Shown here: piece by piece, positions 16,236-24,259 of the stretch
How positions within the stretch are numbered: position 1 is the stretch's first letter
Layout of the letters: each line of letters opens with the position of its first letter
Assembly (NCBI RefSeq): GCF_014084125.1
Contig: NZ_CP048405.1
Coordinates: 1,488,001 to 1,552,000, forward strand
Length of the DNA: 64,000 nt
Reading direction: 5' to 3'
Source of the DNA: Streptacidiphilus sp. PB12-B1b
GTDB taxonomy: Bacteria; Actinomycetota; Actinomycetes; Streptomycetales; Streptomycetaceae
The notes under the pieces: generated by a model
Told to the model about the DNA's origin: nothing
The model's input: only the letters and a program-made list of their open reading frames with translations
The model's database searches: none
Position numbers and translations under genes: made by a program

Positions 16236-17636
16236 TCAAACCCCGTACGGTCGGCCGTCCACCGGCCGGTTCTGTCGGTCGTGCCCGTGCCCGTGCCCGC
16301 CGTGGCCGGTGCCCCCGCCGGGCCCGGGCGCGGGGCCGGGCTCCGCCGTCCGGTCCGCCGCGCGGCCCTGCCGCAGCGCCTGCTGGTAGCGCTGCACCGC
16401 GTGCTCCGCCGCCCGCAGGTCGCAGGGCGCGCTCCAGAGCATCCGGCGGGCCTGGTCGTAGTGCTCGATCAGCTCCGGGTCCTCCGAGACGCCCAGCCGC
16501 GCCGCCATCGCCCTGTAGGCGTCCAGCCGCCCGCGGAGCTCGGCCCGCAGCGCCAGCGGCGCGGTCACCGCCGTCAACGACTCGCGGGCGCGCAGCAGTT
16601 CGCGCTGGGCCGCGCCCTCCAGCGTGTCCAGCAGCGGGCCGAGCCGGTGCCACTGCCCGTGCCGCCGCAACTGGTCGGCCTGGGAGAGGCGTTCGCGCAG
16701 CGCGCTGGCCGGGCCCGGCACCGCCGGGACCTCGGTGGCGGCTATCTTCGCCAGCACCTCGCCGCGCGCCCGGCGGGACTCCGCCAGCGTGGCGTCCGCC
16801 CGGGCCAGCAGGTCGCCGACGCCCTCCAGCCGCTCGTCGGCGTCGTCCCGCAGCCGCAGCAGGTCCTGCAGCTCCAGCCGCAGGTCGTCCAGCGCGCGCG
16901 CGGAGCGGTCGTAGCGGCCGGTGTCCACGCTGCCCGCGCGGCCCCCGGCCGGGGAGCCCTGGTCGCCGCCGGGCCGGGGCGTCCAGAACGCCAGCGGGTC
17001 GGCGACGACCTCGGCGCGCAGCGACGCCAGCTCCCGGCCCATCTCCTCCAGCGCGTCCCCGGCCGGGTGCTCGCCGGGGTGGACGCCGACCGAGCGGGCG
17101 AGGGCCCGGACCCGGCCGAGCTCGGTCAGCAGCAGGTCGATCCGGGCGGGCAGCGCCGACCAGACCGCGTCGGCGGCCGAGGCCACCTCGATGATCCGGC
17201 CGTACCAGGCGTTCATCCGCTCGACCAGCTCGTTCAGGCTGACCTGCTCGCTCAGCCGGGCGCCGCCGGTCAGGCTCAGCCCGCCGCTGCGGCCCGCCGA
17301 GACCGTGACGCCGGTGCCGCGCAGCAGGTCCGTCAGCTCGACCAGCTCGGCCTGGTTGGGCCGGGAGCGGCGGGAGCGGACGGCGCGGGCGGCGGCCAGC
17401 GCCTCGGTGTAGGTGTCGAACATGGCCCACAGTCGGCCGAGGCCGGGCTCGGCCTGGCTCCAGCGTTCCAGGGTGCGGCCGGACAGCGCGGCGCCGTCGA
17501 GCAGCCGGCAGCCCGGGTGGTCCTGGAGCGCGAGCAGGGAGGCCTCGACGGCCTCGCGCTCGGCACTGAGCCGTGCCAGCGCGCGGTCGACCTCCTCCCG
17601 GGTCATCACCGAGCCGCCCGGCCCCGTCAACGCCAT
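16236..17636 (-). CDS. Helical/coiled-coil protein of the PknG cluster, function unknown
   Basis: About 466 residues from ATG 17636 (alternative ATG 17606). The sequence is almost wholly alpha-helical heptad-like: REEVDRALARLSAEREAVEA, LSEQVSLNELVERMNAWYGR, LDDLRLELQDLLRLRDDADE, ALRERLSQADQLRRHGQW and a conserved-looking Pro/Gly/His-rich tail. No TM, no enzyme motif. It lies between the GlnH-like gene and pknG (14 bases before pknG), so it probably belongs to the same pathway, perhaps as a scaffold. It is not part of the three-gene mycobacterial operon. Confidence 0.78.
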   Translation of the reverse strand: MALTGPGGSVMTREEVDRALARLSAEREAVEASLLALQDHPGCRLLDGAALSGRTLERWSQAEPGLGRLWAMFDTYTEALAAARAVRSRRSRPNQAELVELTDLLRGTGVTVSAGRSGGLSLTGGARLSEQVSLNELVERMNAWYGRIIEVASAADAVWSALPARIDLLLTELGRVRALARSVGVHPGEHPAGDALEEMGRELASLRAEVVADPLAFWTPRPGGDQGSPAGGRAGSVDTGRYDRSARALDDLRLELQDLLRLRDDADERLEGVGDLLARADATLAESRRARGEVLAKIAATEVPAVPGPASALRERLSQADQLRRHGQWHRLGPLLDTLEGAAQRELLRARESLTAVTAPLALRAELRGRLDAYRAMAARLGVSEDPELIEHYDQARRMLWSAPCDLRAAEHAVQRYQQALRQGRAADRTAEPGPAPGPGGGTGHGGHGHGHDRQNRPVDGRPYGV

Positions 17637-17813
17637 TGCTCTGCCATTCGCTCGCCCCGCCCCCGTCGTGCCGTCCACCGGCTGTGGTCGCGTCTGCCGG
17701 TAGCCAGACTGTCAGACCCGTGACCCGCTGGGCAGTCCGGCCGCCCCGCCCCGCCCCGCTCCCGGCGCGCTCCTCACCGCGCCGACCGCTCGTCCTGTCG
17801 TTCCGTCATCCGG

Positions 17814-18824
17814 TCACCCCGCGTAGCTCACCGTCGGCGGTCCGCCGGAGGAGCCCATCGCGGACTGCAGCCACTTCTGGTACTCGGCGTTCCACTGGTC
17901 GGCGCGGAAGCTGTCCAGCACCGCGTTGACCCGGCGGACCAGGTCGCTCTCGCCGAGCTTCATCGCCACGCCGTAGGTCTCGCTGTCGATCAGCCCGCCG
18001 ACCAGGTGCACGGTCGGGTCCTGGGCCACCTGCCCGGCGCCCAGGGCGTTGTCGGTGATGGTCGCGTCGACCGTGCCCAACTGCATCAGGACCAGGCAGT
18101 CGAGCTGGTTCTCGACCTGGACGACGGTCGAGCCGTGGCTGTCGGACTGGAGGAACTGGAGCGCGGTGGAGCCGGTGGCGGCGCAGACCCGCTTGCCCTT
18201 GAGCGTCGCGTTGTAGCCGGTGACGGTGGACGACACGGGCACCAGCACCTCCTGCCCGGCGTCGAAGTACGGCGAGGAGAAGGCGACCTGCTGCTCACGG
18301 GCGCAGGTGATGGTCATCGTCCGCACGACCACGTCGACCTCGCCGCTCTGCAGGGCCGATATCCGGTCGGCGGTCGGCACGGAGAGGAACTCCACGGCGT
18401 CGGCGTCGCCCAGGATGGCCTTGGCCAGGGCGTGCACCAGGTCGATGTCGAAGCCCGCGAGCTGCCCGGTGGAGGGGTCGCGGAAGCCCCACAGGTAGCT
18501 GTTGGTGTCGATGCCGGCGATCAGCTTGCCGCGCCGGATGATCCGCTGCACGTCCGGGCCGGAGTCGTCGGTGCTCGGGGTGAGGCTGACGTTCTGACTG
18601 TCCGGGGTGCACGAACTGCTGTCGGCGCTCTCGACGGCGCTGTCGGCGCCGGCCGCAGCGCTGCCCGTGGCCGCGCGGGCGACGACGGCGGCCGGGGCCG
18701 GGGCCGCCGAGCCGCTGGGCAGCGCCACCGTGCCGAGCAGCAGCGCCCCCGCCGCCAGTACCGCGATCCGCACCCGGCCGGAGAGGCCCGTGCGCGCGTG
18801 GCCGGTCGTCCGGTCGTCGGTCAC
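17814..18824 (-). CDS. glnH: GlnH-like extracellular amino-acid-binding protein
   Basis: 336 residues from GTG 18824. A Sec-type signal (RIAVLAAGALLLGTVALPSGSAA) lacks a lipobox Cys. The substrate-binding fold (SBP family 3) is clear: IIRRGKLIAGIDTNSYLWGF, GQLAGFDIDLVHALAKAILG, SALQSGEVDVVVRTMTIT, AFSSPYFDAGQEVLVP, VCAATGSTALQFL, MQLGTVDATITDN. No ABC permease or ATPase is near. Instead it follows a GlnX-like sensor and precedes pknG, as glnH does in mycobacteria, where aspartate/glutamate binding is signalled through GlnX to PknG. I infer the same sensing role. Unlike mycobacterial GlnH it seems not to be a lipoprotein. Confidence 0.85.
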   Translation of the reverse strand: MTDDRTTGHARTGLSGRVRIAVLAAGALLLGTVALPSGSAAPAPAAVVARAATGSAAAGADSAVESADSSSCTPDSQNVSLTPSTDDSGPDVQRIIRRGKLIAGIDTNSYLWGFRDPSTGQLAGFDIDLVHALAKAILGDADAVEFLSVPTADRISALQSGEVDVVVRTMTITCAREQQVAFSSPYFDAGQEVLVPVSSTVTGYNATLKGKRVCAATGSTALQFLQSDSHGSTVVQVENQLDCLVLMQLGTVDATITDNALGAGQVAQDPTVHLVGGLIDSETYGVAMKLGESDLVRRVNAVLDSFRADQWNAEYQKWLQSAMGSSGGPPTVSYAG

Positions 18825-18892
18825 TGTCCCACCCCCGTGTGCTGGCATGTGTCCTGGCGCGTCGTTCGGCCCGCGCTCCGGGCCCGGCGCGC

Positions 18893-20371
18893 TCACCGGT
18901 ACTCCGCTGTACGGCGGCTGACGCCCCACAGCGCGGCGAAGGCGGCCAGCACGGTCAGCGCCAGTGCGCCCGCCGCCAGGCCGGAGGTGTCGCCGCGGCC
19001 CTGCGAGGCCAGGTGGTCGAAGTTGGTCCGCTCGTGCGCGATGGCCGCGTTGAGGCTGGCGTCGAGCCGGGTGAAGGCGGCGTCGGTGGTCTGCGCGGAG
19101 GCGCCGCCGGGCGTGCCGATGGTGTCGGCGACGGCGGTGTCGTAGTCGCCGTTGTCGTTGGCCCTCAGGGCGGTGTCGTGCCGCTGCTGCCAGGTGGCGA
19201 AGTCGGCCTGGGCGGCCCCGACCTCCTGCTGCACGCTGCCGTCGGCCGAGGTCATCGCCGCCGCAGTGTGCAGATAGCCGGTGGGACCGGCCAGTTGGGC
19301 GCTGACGGTGGACCAGGAGGTCTCGTAGATGTCGGTCGAGCCGCGGGCCACCAGGTTGAGGTTCTCCGCGCCCCGGCACTGGAGCGCCTTGATCTGCGCC
19401 TCGTTGAGCACCTGGAGCGGCGCCGAGCCCCGGGCGTCGCTCTGGCCGAGCGCGGACGCCGCCAGGCTCTGCGCGGCGGCCAGCCAGACCAGGGCCAGCA
19501 CCACCGAGGCGGACGCCAGCACCAGGCCCACGTTGAACACCCGGTTGGTGGCCCGGTAGAGGCGTATCTGCGCCCGGACCAGCGCCAGCAGCACCACCAG
19601 TCCGAGGCCCAGGGCGGCCCAGGGCAGCGAGCGGGCGCTGCCGTAGTCCTGGTGCAGCCGGGCGGTCTCCACCTGGTAGAGCGTCTGCGCCTCGGCGAGC
19701 ATGGTGGTCTGCATCTGGCCGGAGGCGTAGCGCAGGTAGGCGCCGCCGAGCGGGTAGCCCACCCGGTCGTCCGCCCCTGCCACGCCCACCAGATCGGTGT
19801 AGCTCGGGAGTTGCGAGCTCAGCTGCTGGATCTGCCGCTGCCCGGGGTCGGCCGCGGAGGCGCTGGCGGCGGCCTGCGCCAGCAGCGTGGAGGCGGTCCG
19901 GATGTCGCTGGTGTACTGGTTGCGGACGGCCGCGGTCTCGTGCCCGGCCTGGAGGAAGCCGGTGGCGGCGGTGGTGTCGGCGTCGGCCAGGGTGCGGAAG
20001 ATCTGCGCGGCGTCGTCGCTGAGCGGCTGGCTGTGCTCGACCACGCTGGTCGCCGCGTCCGACCGCTGCACCACCTGGACGTAGGTGAGCACCCCGAACA
20101 CCACGGCCAGCAGGGCCAGCAGCGACCCCGCCGACCACAGCCGCCGGGGCGGCGTGCCGATCGCGCGCCGCAGCCGGGCGCCGGTGCGCGCCCGGGCGGG
20201 CGACGCCGGGGGCGCGGGCGTGCGCGCTCCGGTGCGCGCCGGGGCCGGGCGCTGCGCGAGCGTCGCCACCGGTCCGGCCGCGGGCGTGCTCCCGCCCGCC
20301 GCTGCCCCCCGTGGTGCGGGCGGATGCGCCGGGCCCCGGCCCGCGCCGCCGCTCTCTCCCGGCGTCGTCAT
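18893..20371 (-). CDS. glnX: GlnX-like four-TM sensor membrane protein
   Basis: 492 residues from ATG 20371. A Pro/Ala-rich cytosolic N-terminus (1-75) precedes TM1 (about 79-100), an external helical domain (about 101-245), TM2 (about 249-268), TM3 (about 281-303), a second external helical domain (about 305-460, with ALQCRGAENLNLVARGSTDIYE) and TM4 near the C-terminus. This topology, and position before glnH and pknG on the same strand, matches GlnX (Rv0412c), which relays GlnH ligand binding to PknG. Four-helix-bundle ectodomains resemble those of chemoreceptors. Assignment rests on topology and synteny, not on a search. Confidence 0.82.
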   Translation of the reverse strand: MTTPGESGGAGRGPAHPPAPRGAAAGGSTPAAGPVATLAQRPAPARTGARTPAPPASPARARTGARLRRAIGTPPRRLWSAGSLLALLAVVFGVLTYVQVVQRSDAATSVVEHSQPLSDDAAQIFRTLADADTTAATGFLQAGHETAAVRNQYTSDIRTASTLLAQAAASASAADPGQRQIQQLSSQLPSYTDLVGVAGADDRVGYPLGGAYLRYASGQMQTTMLAEAQTLYQVETARLHQDYGSARSLPWAALGLGLVVLLALVRAQIRLYRATNRVFNVGLVLASASVVLALVWLAAAQSLAASALGQSDARGSAPLQVLNEAQIKALQCRGAENLNLVARGSTDIYETSWSTVSAQLAGPTGYLHTAAAMTSADGSVQQEVGAAQADFATWQQRHDTALRANDNGDYDTAVADTIGTPGGASAQTTDAAFTRLDASLNAAIAHERTNFDHLASQGRGDTSGLAAGALALTVLAAFAALWGVSRRTAEYR

Positions 20372-20528
20372 GGCGCCTGCCCCTCTCCCCCGACCCGCCC
20401 CGACTTCTTCGGCAGAAGTATGGCCGCCCCCTCGGACATCCACACGGGAGTTGCGTCGATCTTGAGATTTCGTCGTACAGCTGTGACCAGCGGGAGCTGT
20501 GTGCCAGGGGGCGCGCCGACCGGCCGGT

Positions 20529-20978
20529 TCACCAGTTCGGGCGGATCGGCCCGCGCGGCGCGAGCCGGGCGAGGTCCGCGCACAGGCTGTGGAAGCGCTC
20601 CTCGCCCAGGGCGTCGATCCAGGGCCGGACGGTGTCGGCGGCGGCGTCGTCGGCGGCGCGGGTGCAGGCCCAGCCGCGCTCGGTGAGGACCACCAGCCGG
20701 GCCCGGGCGTCGGACGGATGGGGGTGGCGCTCCACGTAGCCCTTGCGGACCAGCTCCTCGACCAGCTGGCTCGCGGCCTGCTTGGTCACGCCCAGGTGCT
20801 CGGCCAGCTCGCCGACGGTCGCACCGTCGGGGGCCAGCCGGGCGAAGGCGAAGCCGTGGGCGGGGCGCACGTCGTCGAAGCCGCGCGCCGCGCCCCCGGC
20901 CTGGATGCCGGCGACGAGTTCGCCGGACAGGGCGAGCAGCAGGGCGGGCAGGGCGCGGGCGTCGGCGGAGGTGTCCAT
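20529..20978 (-). CDS. MarR-family transcriptional regulator
   Basis: 149 residues from ATG 20978. Winged-helix core: DGATVGELAEHLGVTKQAASQLVEELVRKGYVERHPHPSDARARLVVLTERG, the standard MarR recognition helix and wing. It is divergent from a cupin gene, and the shared 116-base gap holds three CAAGC-n-GCTTG palindromes, so it very likely represses itself and the cupin gene. Ligand unknown. The gap to the GlnX gene downstream is 157 bases and shows no clear signal. Confidence 0.92.
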   Translation of the reverse strand: MDTSADARALPALLLALSGELVAGIQAGGAARGFDDVRPAHGFAFARLAPDGATVGELAEHLGVTKQAASQLVEELVRKGYVERHPHPSDARARLVVLTERGWACTRAADDAAADTVRPWIDALGEERFHSLCADLARLAPRGPIRPNW

Positions 20979-21009
20979 GGGCCCAGTCTCCCAGCCCCCG
21001 GGCAAAGGA

Positions 21010-21020
21010 CAAGCGACTTG
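21010..21020. promoter_or_regulatory. MarR operator 1 (CAAGCGACTTG)
   Basis: First of three related palindromes in the marR-cupin divergent gap; centre 21015. It lies just before a TATAGT on the minus strand (21026-21021) that may be the marR -10 box. Confidence 0.65.
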
Positions 21021-21032
21021 ACTATAAAAAGG

Positions 21033-21043
21033 CAAGCGGCTTG
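21033..21043. promoter_or_regulatory. MarR operator 2 (CAAGCGGCTTG)
   Basis: Second copy, centre 21038, 23 bases from the first. Both copies are followed by ACT. Confidence 0.65.
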
Positions 21044-21056
21044 ACTGTTCTCAGGA

Positions 21057-21073
21057 GGACAAGCAGCTTGTCC
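21057..21073. promoter_or_regulatory. MarR operator 3 (GGACAAGCAGCTTGTCC)
   Basis: The longest copy, a 17-bp perfect palindrome centred at 21065, 27 bases from the second and 22 bases before the cupin ATG, well placed to block the cupin transcript. Confidence 0.7.
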
Positions 21074-21094
21074 AATTATCCGAGGGAGTCCGCC

Positions 21095-21469
21095 ATGCCG
21101 TTCGTCCGCAGCGCCGACGCCGTGACCCACGAGGTCCACGGCGTCCGCTTCGTCTCCTACGCCAACACCGCCCAGGGCAGCAGCGAGCTCTGCGCCTGGC
21201 GCGTCGAGATCCCGGCCGGGACCATCGGCGTCCCGCACACCGTCAGCCGGGAGGAGGTGCTGTACGTCCTCTCCGGCAGCCTGCGCTTCAGCGTGGACGG
21301 TGACGTCGCCGAGCTGTCCGCCGGGGACACCGGCATCGTCCCGGCCGGGGCCCGGTTCGCCATCGACAACACCGGCGCGCACCCCGCCAGCGCCTGGGTC
21401 AGCACCGGAACCGGGCTCACCGCCACCCTCGCCGACGGCAGCCTGATGGCCCCGCCCTGGGCCGCCTGA
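21095..21469 (+). CDS. Cupin-domain protein under divergent MarR control
   Basis: 124 residues from ATG 21095 (GAGGGAG upstream). Cupin motifs: VEIPAGTIGVPHTVSREEVLYVLSGSLRF (metal-binding region 1) and GDTGIVPAGARFAIDNTG (region 2). It is the only divergent partner of the MarR gene. Typical roles are small-molecule binding, quinone or antibiotic handling; none can be assigned. Confidence 0.85.
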   Translation: MPFVRSADAVTHEVHGVRFVSYANTAQGSSELCAWRVEIPAGTIGVPHTVSREEVLYVLSGSLRFSVDGDVAELSAGDTGIVPAGARFAIDNTGAHPASAWVSTGTGLTATLADGSLMAPPWAA

Positions 21470-21509
21470 GCCGCCCAGCGCCCGAGGGCGCCCCGGCGCG
21501 GGCGCGGGT

Positions 21510-21545
21510 GCGGCCCGGGCGGACGTGTCGTCCGACCCGGGCCGC
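21510..21545. terminator. Bidirectional terminator between cupin and kinase genes
   Basis: Arms GCGGCCCGGG and CCCGGGCCGC with inner GGAC/GTCC pairing, in the gap between convergent genes. Confidence 0.65.
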
Positions 21546-21563
21546 CGGGGGCGCGCCGCCTCC

Positions 21564-22679
21564 TCAGGCGGTACCCGCCCCGCGCGGGTACGAGGCGCGC
21601 AGGCGCTCCTGCGCGCCGGGCGCGCTGCCGTGCCCGGCCGCCGCCAGGTAGTCCAGCCCCAACAGGGCCGCGCCCACCACCGGCGGGGTGTCCACCACCC
21701 GCGGCACCGCCTGCGGGGCGTCCGCCGCCAGCCGGGCCGTGACGCCGTCCAGCAGCAGCGGCCGCCGGGATGCCAGCACCCCGCCGCCGAGCACCACGTC
21801 CGCCGGGGCGTCCAGCAGGTCCAGTCGGCGCAGCGCCACCAGCGCCATCGCGGCGATCTCGTCGGCCTGCCGCGCCACCAGCTCCCGCGCGACCGGATCG
21901 CCCGCCTCGGCGGTGGCGAACAGCACCGGCACGAGCTCGTGCAGCCGGGACTCCGGCAGCGAGCCCAGGTGCACCGCCTGCGCCACCGCGTCGACGCTGG
22001 GCAGCCCGAAGTGCCCGGCCGCGGCGGAGGCGAGCGCGGTGTGCGGTCCGCGCCCGTCCTCCGCCCGGGTGGCGGCGAACATGACCGAGGTGGCCAGTCC
22101 GCCGCCGCCGCCCCAGTCCCCGGTGAGGGCACCGAGGGCCGGGAAGCGTGCGGTGCGCCCGTCCGGGAGCAGCCCGACGCAGTTGATGCCCGCGCCGCAG
22201 ACCACCGCGACCCCGCGCGGCGCGTCCGTGCCCGAGCGCAGCAGCGCGAACGTGTCATTGGCGACGGACACCGTCCGGGCCCAGCCGTAAGCGGCGATCG
22301 CCTCCTGCAACTGCTGCTCTTCGACCGGCATGTCGGCCCCGGCCAGGCACGCCGAGACGTGCGTGACCAGCGGTCCGGTGCAGGCCGCGAGGTCGATCCC
22401 GGCCTGCGCGGCGGCCTGCGCGACCAGTGGCGCCAGCCCGGCCACGGCGGCTTCGGTGCCGACGCGCTGCGGCACGAAGCCGCCGCCGCGCGCGGTGCCG
22501 AGCACCTGCCCCCCGGCGCCGACCAGGGCCACGTCGGTCTTGCTGTTGCCGCCGTCGACGGCCAGCACCCCGGGCACCAGCTCCTGGCCGGGGGCCCCGG
22601 CGCTGCCGGAGTCCAGCGGCCCTCCGCGGGGCGGGGCGTGCAGGTGCGCGGGGTGGGTCTGCGTTCCGGTCACGCCCAT
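21564..22679 (-). CDS. BadF/BcrA-type ATPase, N-acetylglucosamine-kinase-like sugar kinase
   Basis: 371 residues. ASKHA-fold motifs: LAVDGGNSKTDVALV (phosphate 1), VANDTFALLRSG, VVCGAGINCVG, GALTGDWGGGG, and VLGGGVLAS (adenosine). Best fit is the BadF/BadG/BcrA/BcrD group, which in sugar loci are GlcNAc/glucosamine kinases. ATG 22679 overlaps the 3' end of the GH4 gene by 10 bases and has GGGAG eight bases before it. Together with the GH4 hydrolase and ROK regulator it forms an amino-sugar or beta-glucoside catabolic set; no transporter is in the window. Confidence 0.85.
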   Translation of the reverse strand: MGVTGTQTHPAHLHAPPRGGPLDSGSAGAPGQELVPGVLAVDGGNSKTDVALVGAGGQVLGTARGGGFVPQRVGTEAAVAGLAPLVAQAAAQAGIDLAACTGPLVTHVSACLAGADMPVEEQQLQEAIAAYGWARTVSVANDTFALLRSGTDAPRGVAVVCGAGINCVGLLPDGRTARFPALGALTGDWGGGGGLATSVMFAATRAEDGRGPHTALASAAAGHFGLPSVDAVAQAVHLGSLPESRLHELVPVLFATAEAGDPVARELVARQADEIAAMALVALRRLDLLDAPADVVLGGGVLASRRPLLLDGVTARLAADAPQAVPRVVDTPPVVGAALLGLDYLAAAGHGSAPGAQERLRASYPRGAGTA

Positions 22680-24025
22680 GCCAGGTGCTCCCGGTTGTGG
22701 TCGAGCAGACGGTCGGTCAGCTGCTCGGCGAGGTCGATCTGGCCGACCAGCGGGTGCGCCAGCAGCGCCCGGAACACCCGCCTGCGCCCGCCGTGCAGGG
22801 CCGCCTCCAGGGCCAGCTGCTCGTAGCCGGTGACGTGCGCGATCAGCCCGGCGTACAGCGGCTCGACCGGCGGCACGGGCAGCGGCGCCGCACCGGTGGC
22901 GTCCACCCGCGCCGGGACCTCGATCACCGCGTCGTCCGGCAGGAACGGCAGCGTCCCCCGGTTGGCGACGTTGACGACCTGGACGTCCCCGGCCGCCGAG
23001 CCGGTGCCCAGCAGCGAGGCGACCAGGTTGACGGCGGCCTCGGAGTAGTACGCGCCGCCGCGCTGGGCCAGCAGCTCCGGCTTCTCGTCCAGCGACGGGT
23101 CGCCGTACATCTCCAGCAGCTGCCGCTCGATGGCGGCCACGGCCGACGCCCGCGAGCCCTTGGTCCGCAGCTCCTCCACCACCCGGTCGTGCTGGTAGAA
23201 GTAGCGCAGGTAGTAGGAGGGGACGGTGCCCAGCTCCCGGACCAGGCCCAGCGGCAGCTCCAGGTCCTCGGCGATGGCCGGGCCGAAGTTCTCCAGCAGC
23301 TCCGGCAGCACGTCCCGGCCGGTGGCCGAGCCGGGGGAGTCCAGCAGGTGGACGCCGCGCTCCCAGGTCAGGTGGTTCAGGCCGACGTGGTCCAGCCGGA
23401 TGCGCTCCGGGACCACCCCGAGCAGCCCGGCGAACTTCCGCTGGAAGCCGATGGCGACGTTGCACAGCCCGACGGCCCGGTGCCCGGCGGTCTGCAGCGC
23501 GCGGGTGACGATGCCGACCGGGTTGGTGAAGTCCACGATCCAGGCGTCCGGATTGGCCCGGCGCACCCGCTCGGCGATGTCCAGCACCACCGGGACGGTG
23601 CGCAGCGCTTTGGCCAACCCGCCCGCGCCGGTGGTCTCCTGGCCGACGCAGCCGCACTCCAGCGGCCAGGTCTCGTCCTGGTTGCGGGCATCCTGGCCGC
23701 CGACGCGCAGTTGCAGCAGCACCGCGTCGGCGCCCTCGACCGAGGAGTCCAGGTCGGTGCTGGTGGTGATCGTCCCCGGGTGGCCCTGCTTGGCGAAGAT
23801 CCGCCGGGCCAGGCCGCCGACCAGGGCGAGCCGGTCCTCGGCCGGGTCCACCAGCACGAGTTCGCTGATCGGGAGGGTGTCGCGGAGCCGGGCGAAACCG
23901 TCGATCAGCTCCGGCGTGTAGGTGGAGCCGCCGCCGACCACGACGAGCTTGAGCGCCCGGGTGGACGCGGCAGCGCTGGTGGTGGCGGCACTGGTGGAGG
24001 TGGCGGAGGTGGTGGTGCGGCTCAT
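22670..24025 (-). CDS. GH4-family 6-phospho-beta-glucosidase
   Basis: 451 residues from ATG 24025. Rossmann start KLVVVGGGSTYTPELIDGF binds NAD; LCNVAIGFQRKFAG carries the metal-ligand Cys; HVGLNHLTWERGV has the His ligand; further GH4 blocks are LQLRVGGQDARNQDE, QETTGAGGLAKALR and IVDFTNPVGIVTRAL. GH4 enzymes use NAD and Mn2+ in a redox elimination mechanism. The N-terminus has a Thr/Ser-rich stretch (about 2-22) not needed for the fold. Downstream kinase overlaps; the ROK regulator gene is 234 bases upstream on the same strand. Confidence 0.92.
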   Translation of the reverse strand: MSRTTTSATSTSAATTSAAASTRALKLVVVGGGSTYTPELIDGFARLRDTLPISELVLVDPAEDRLALVGGLARRIFAKQGHPGTITTSTDLDSSVEGADAVLLQLRVGGQDARNQDETWPLECGCVGQETTGAGGLAKALRTVPVVLDIAERVRRANPDAWIVDFTNPVGIVTRALQTAGHRAVGLCNVAIGFQRKFAGLLGVVPERIRLDHVGLNHLTWERGVHLLDSPGSATGRDVLPELLENFGPAIAEDLELPLGLVRELGTVPSYYLRYFYQHDRVVEELRTKGSRASAVAAIERQLLEMYGDPSLDEKPELLAQRGGAYYSEAAVNLVASLLGTGSAAGDVQVVNVANRGTLPFLPDDAVIEVPARVDATGAAPLPVPPVEPLYAGLIAHVTGYEQLALEAALHGGRRRVFRALLAHPLVGQIDLAEQLTDRLLDHNREHLAWA

Positions 24026-24259
24026 CGGCCCGTGACCCCTGTCGTGTCGTGCCTTCGCGCGGGAGCGGCCGAAGGCGTTCGGTGCGGTACGTGTGGGCAT
24101 GGCGGTGCCGGTGCGCGGCGACGGCGTTCACGCGCACGGGCGTCGAAGGTCGGCGGACCGACGGCCTGGGCCGACGTCCGTCCATGGCAAGGAATATGAC
24201 CCGTCGTCAGCTTCGTTGCGGACGGCGGGGATGCGGGGGCGTACGCGTGCGCCGGGCGG

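Noticed and set aside
13546-17430. PknG read as a 1294-residue fusion
   Set aside because: The extra N-terminal part is another frame of the helical gene at 16236-17636; a ribosome site and ATG at 16221 give the proper start.
17814-18824. Binding protein as part of an ABC glutamate importer
   Set aside because: No permease or ATPase gene adjoins; the synteny with GlnX and PknG fits a sensor.
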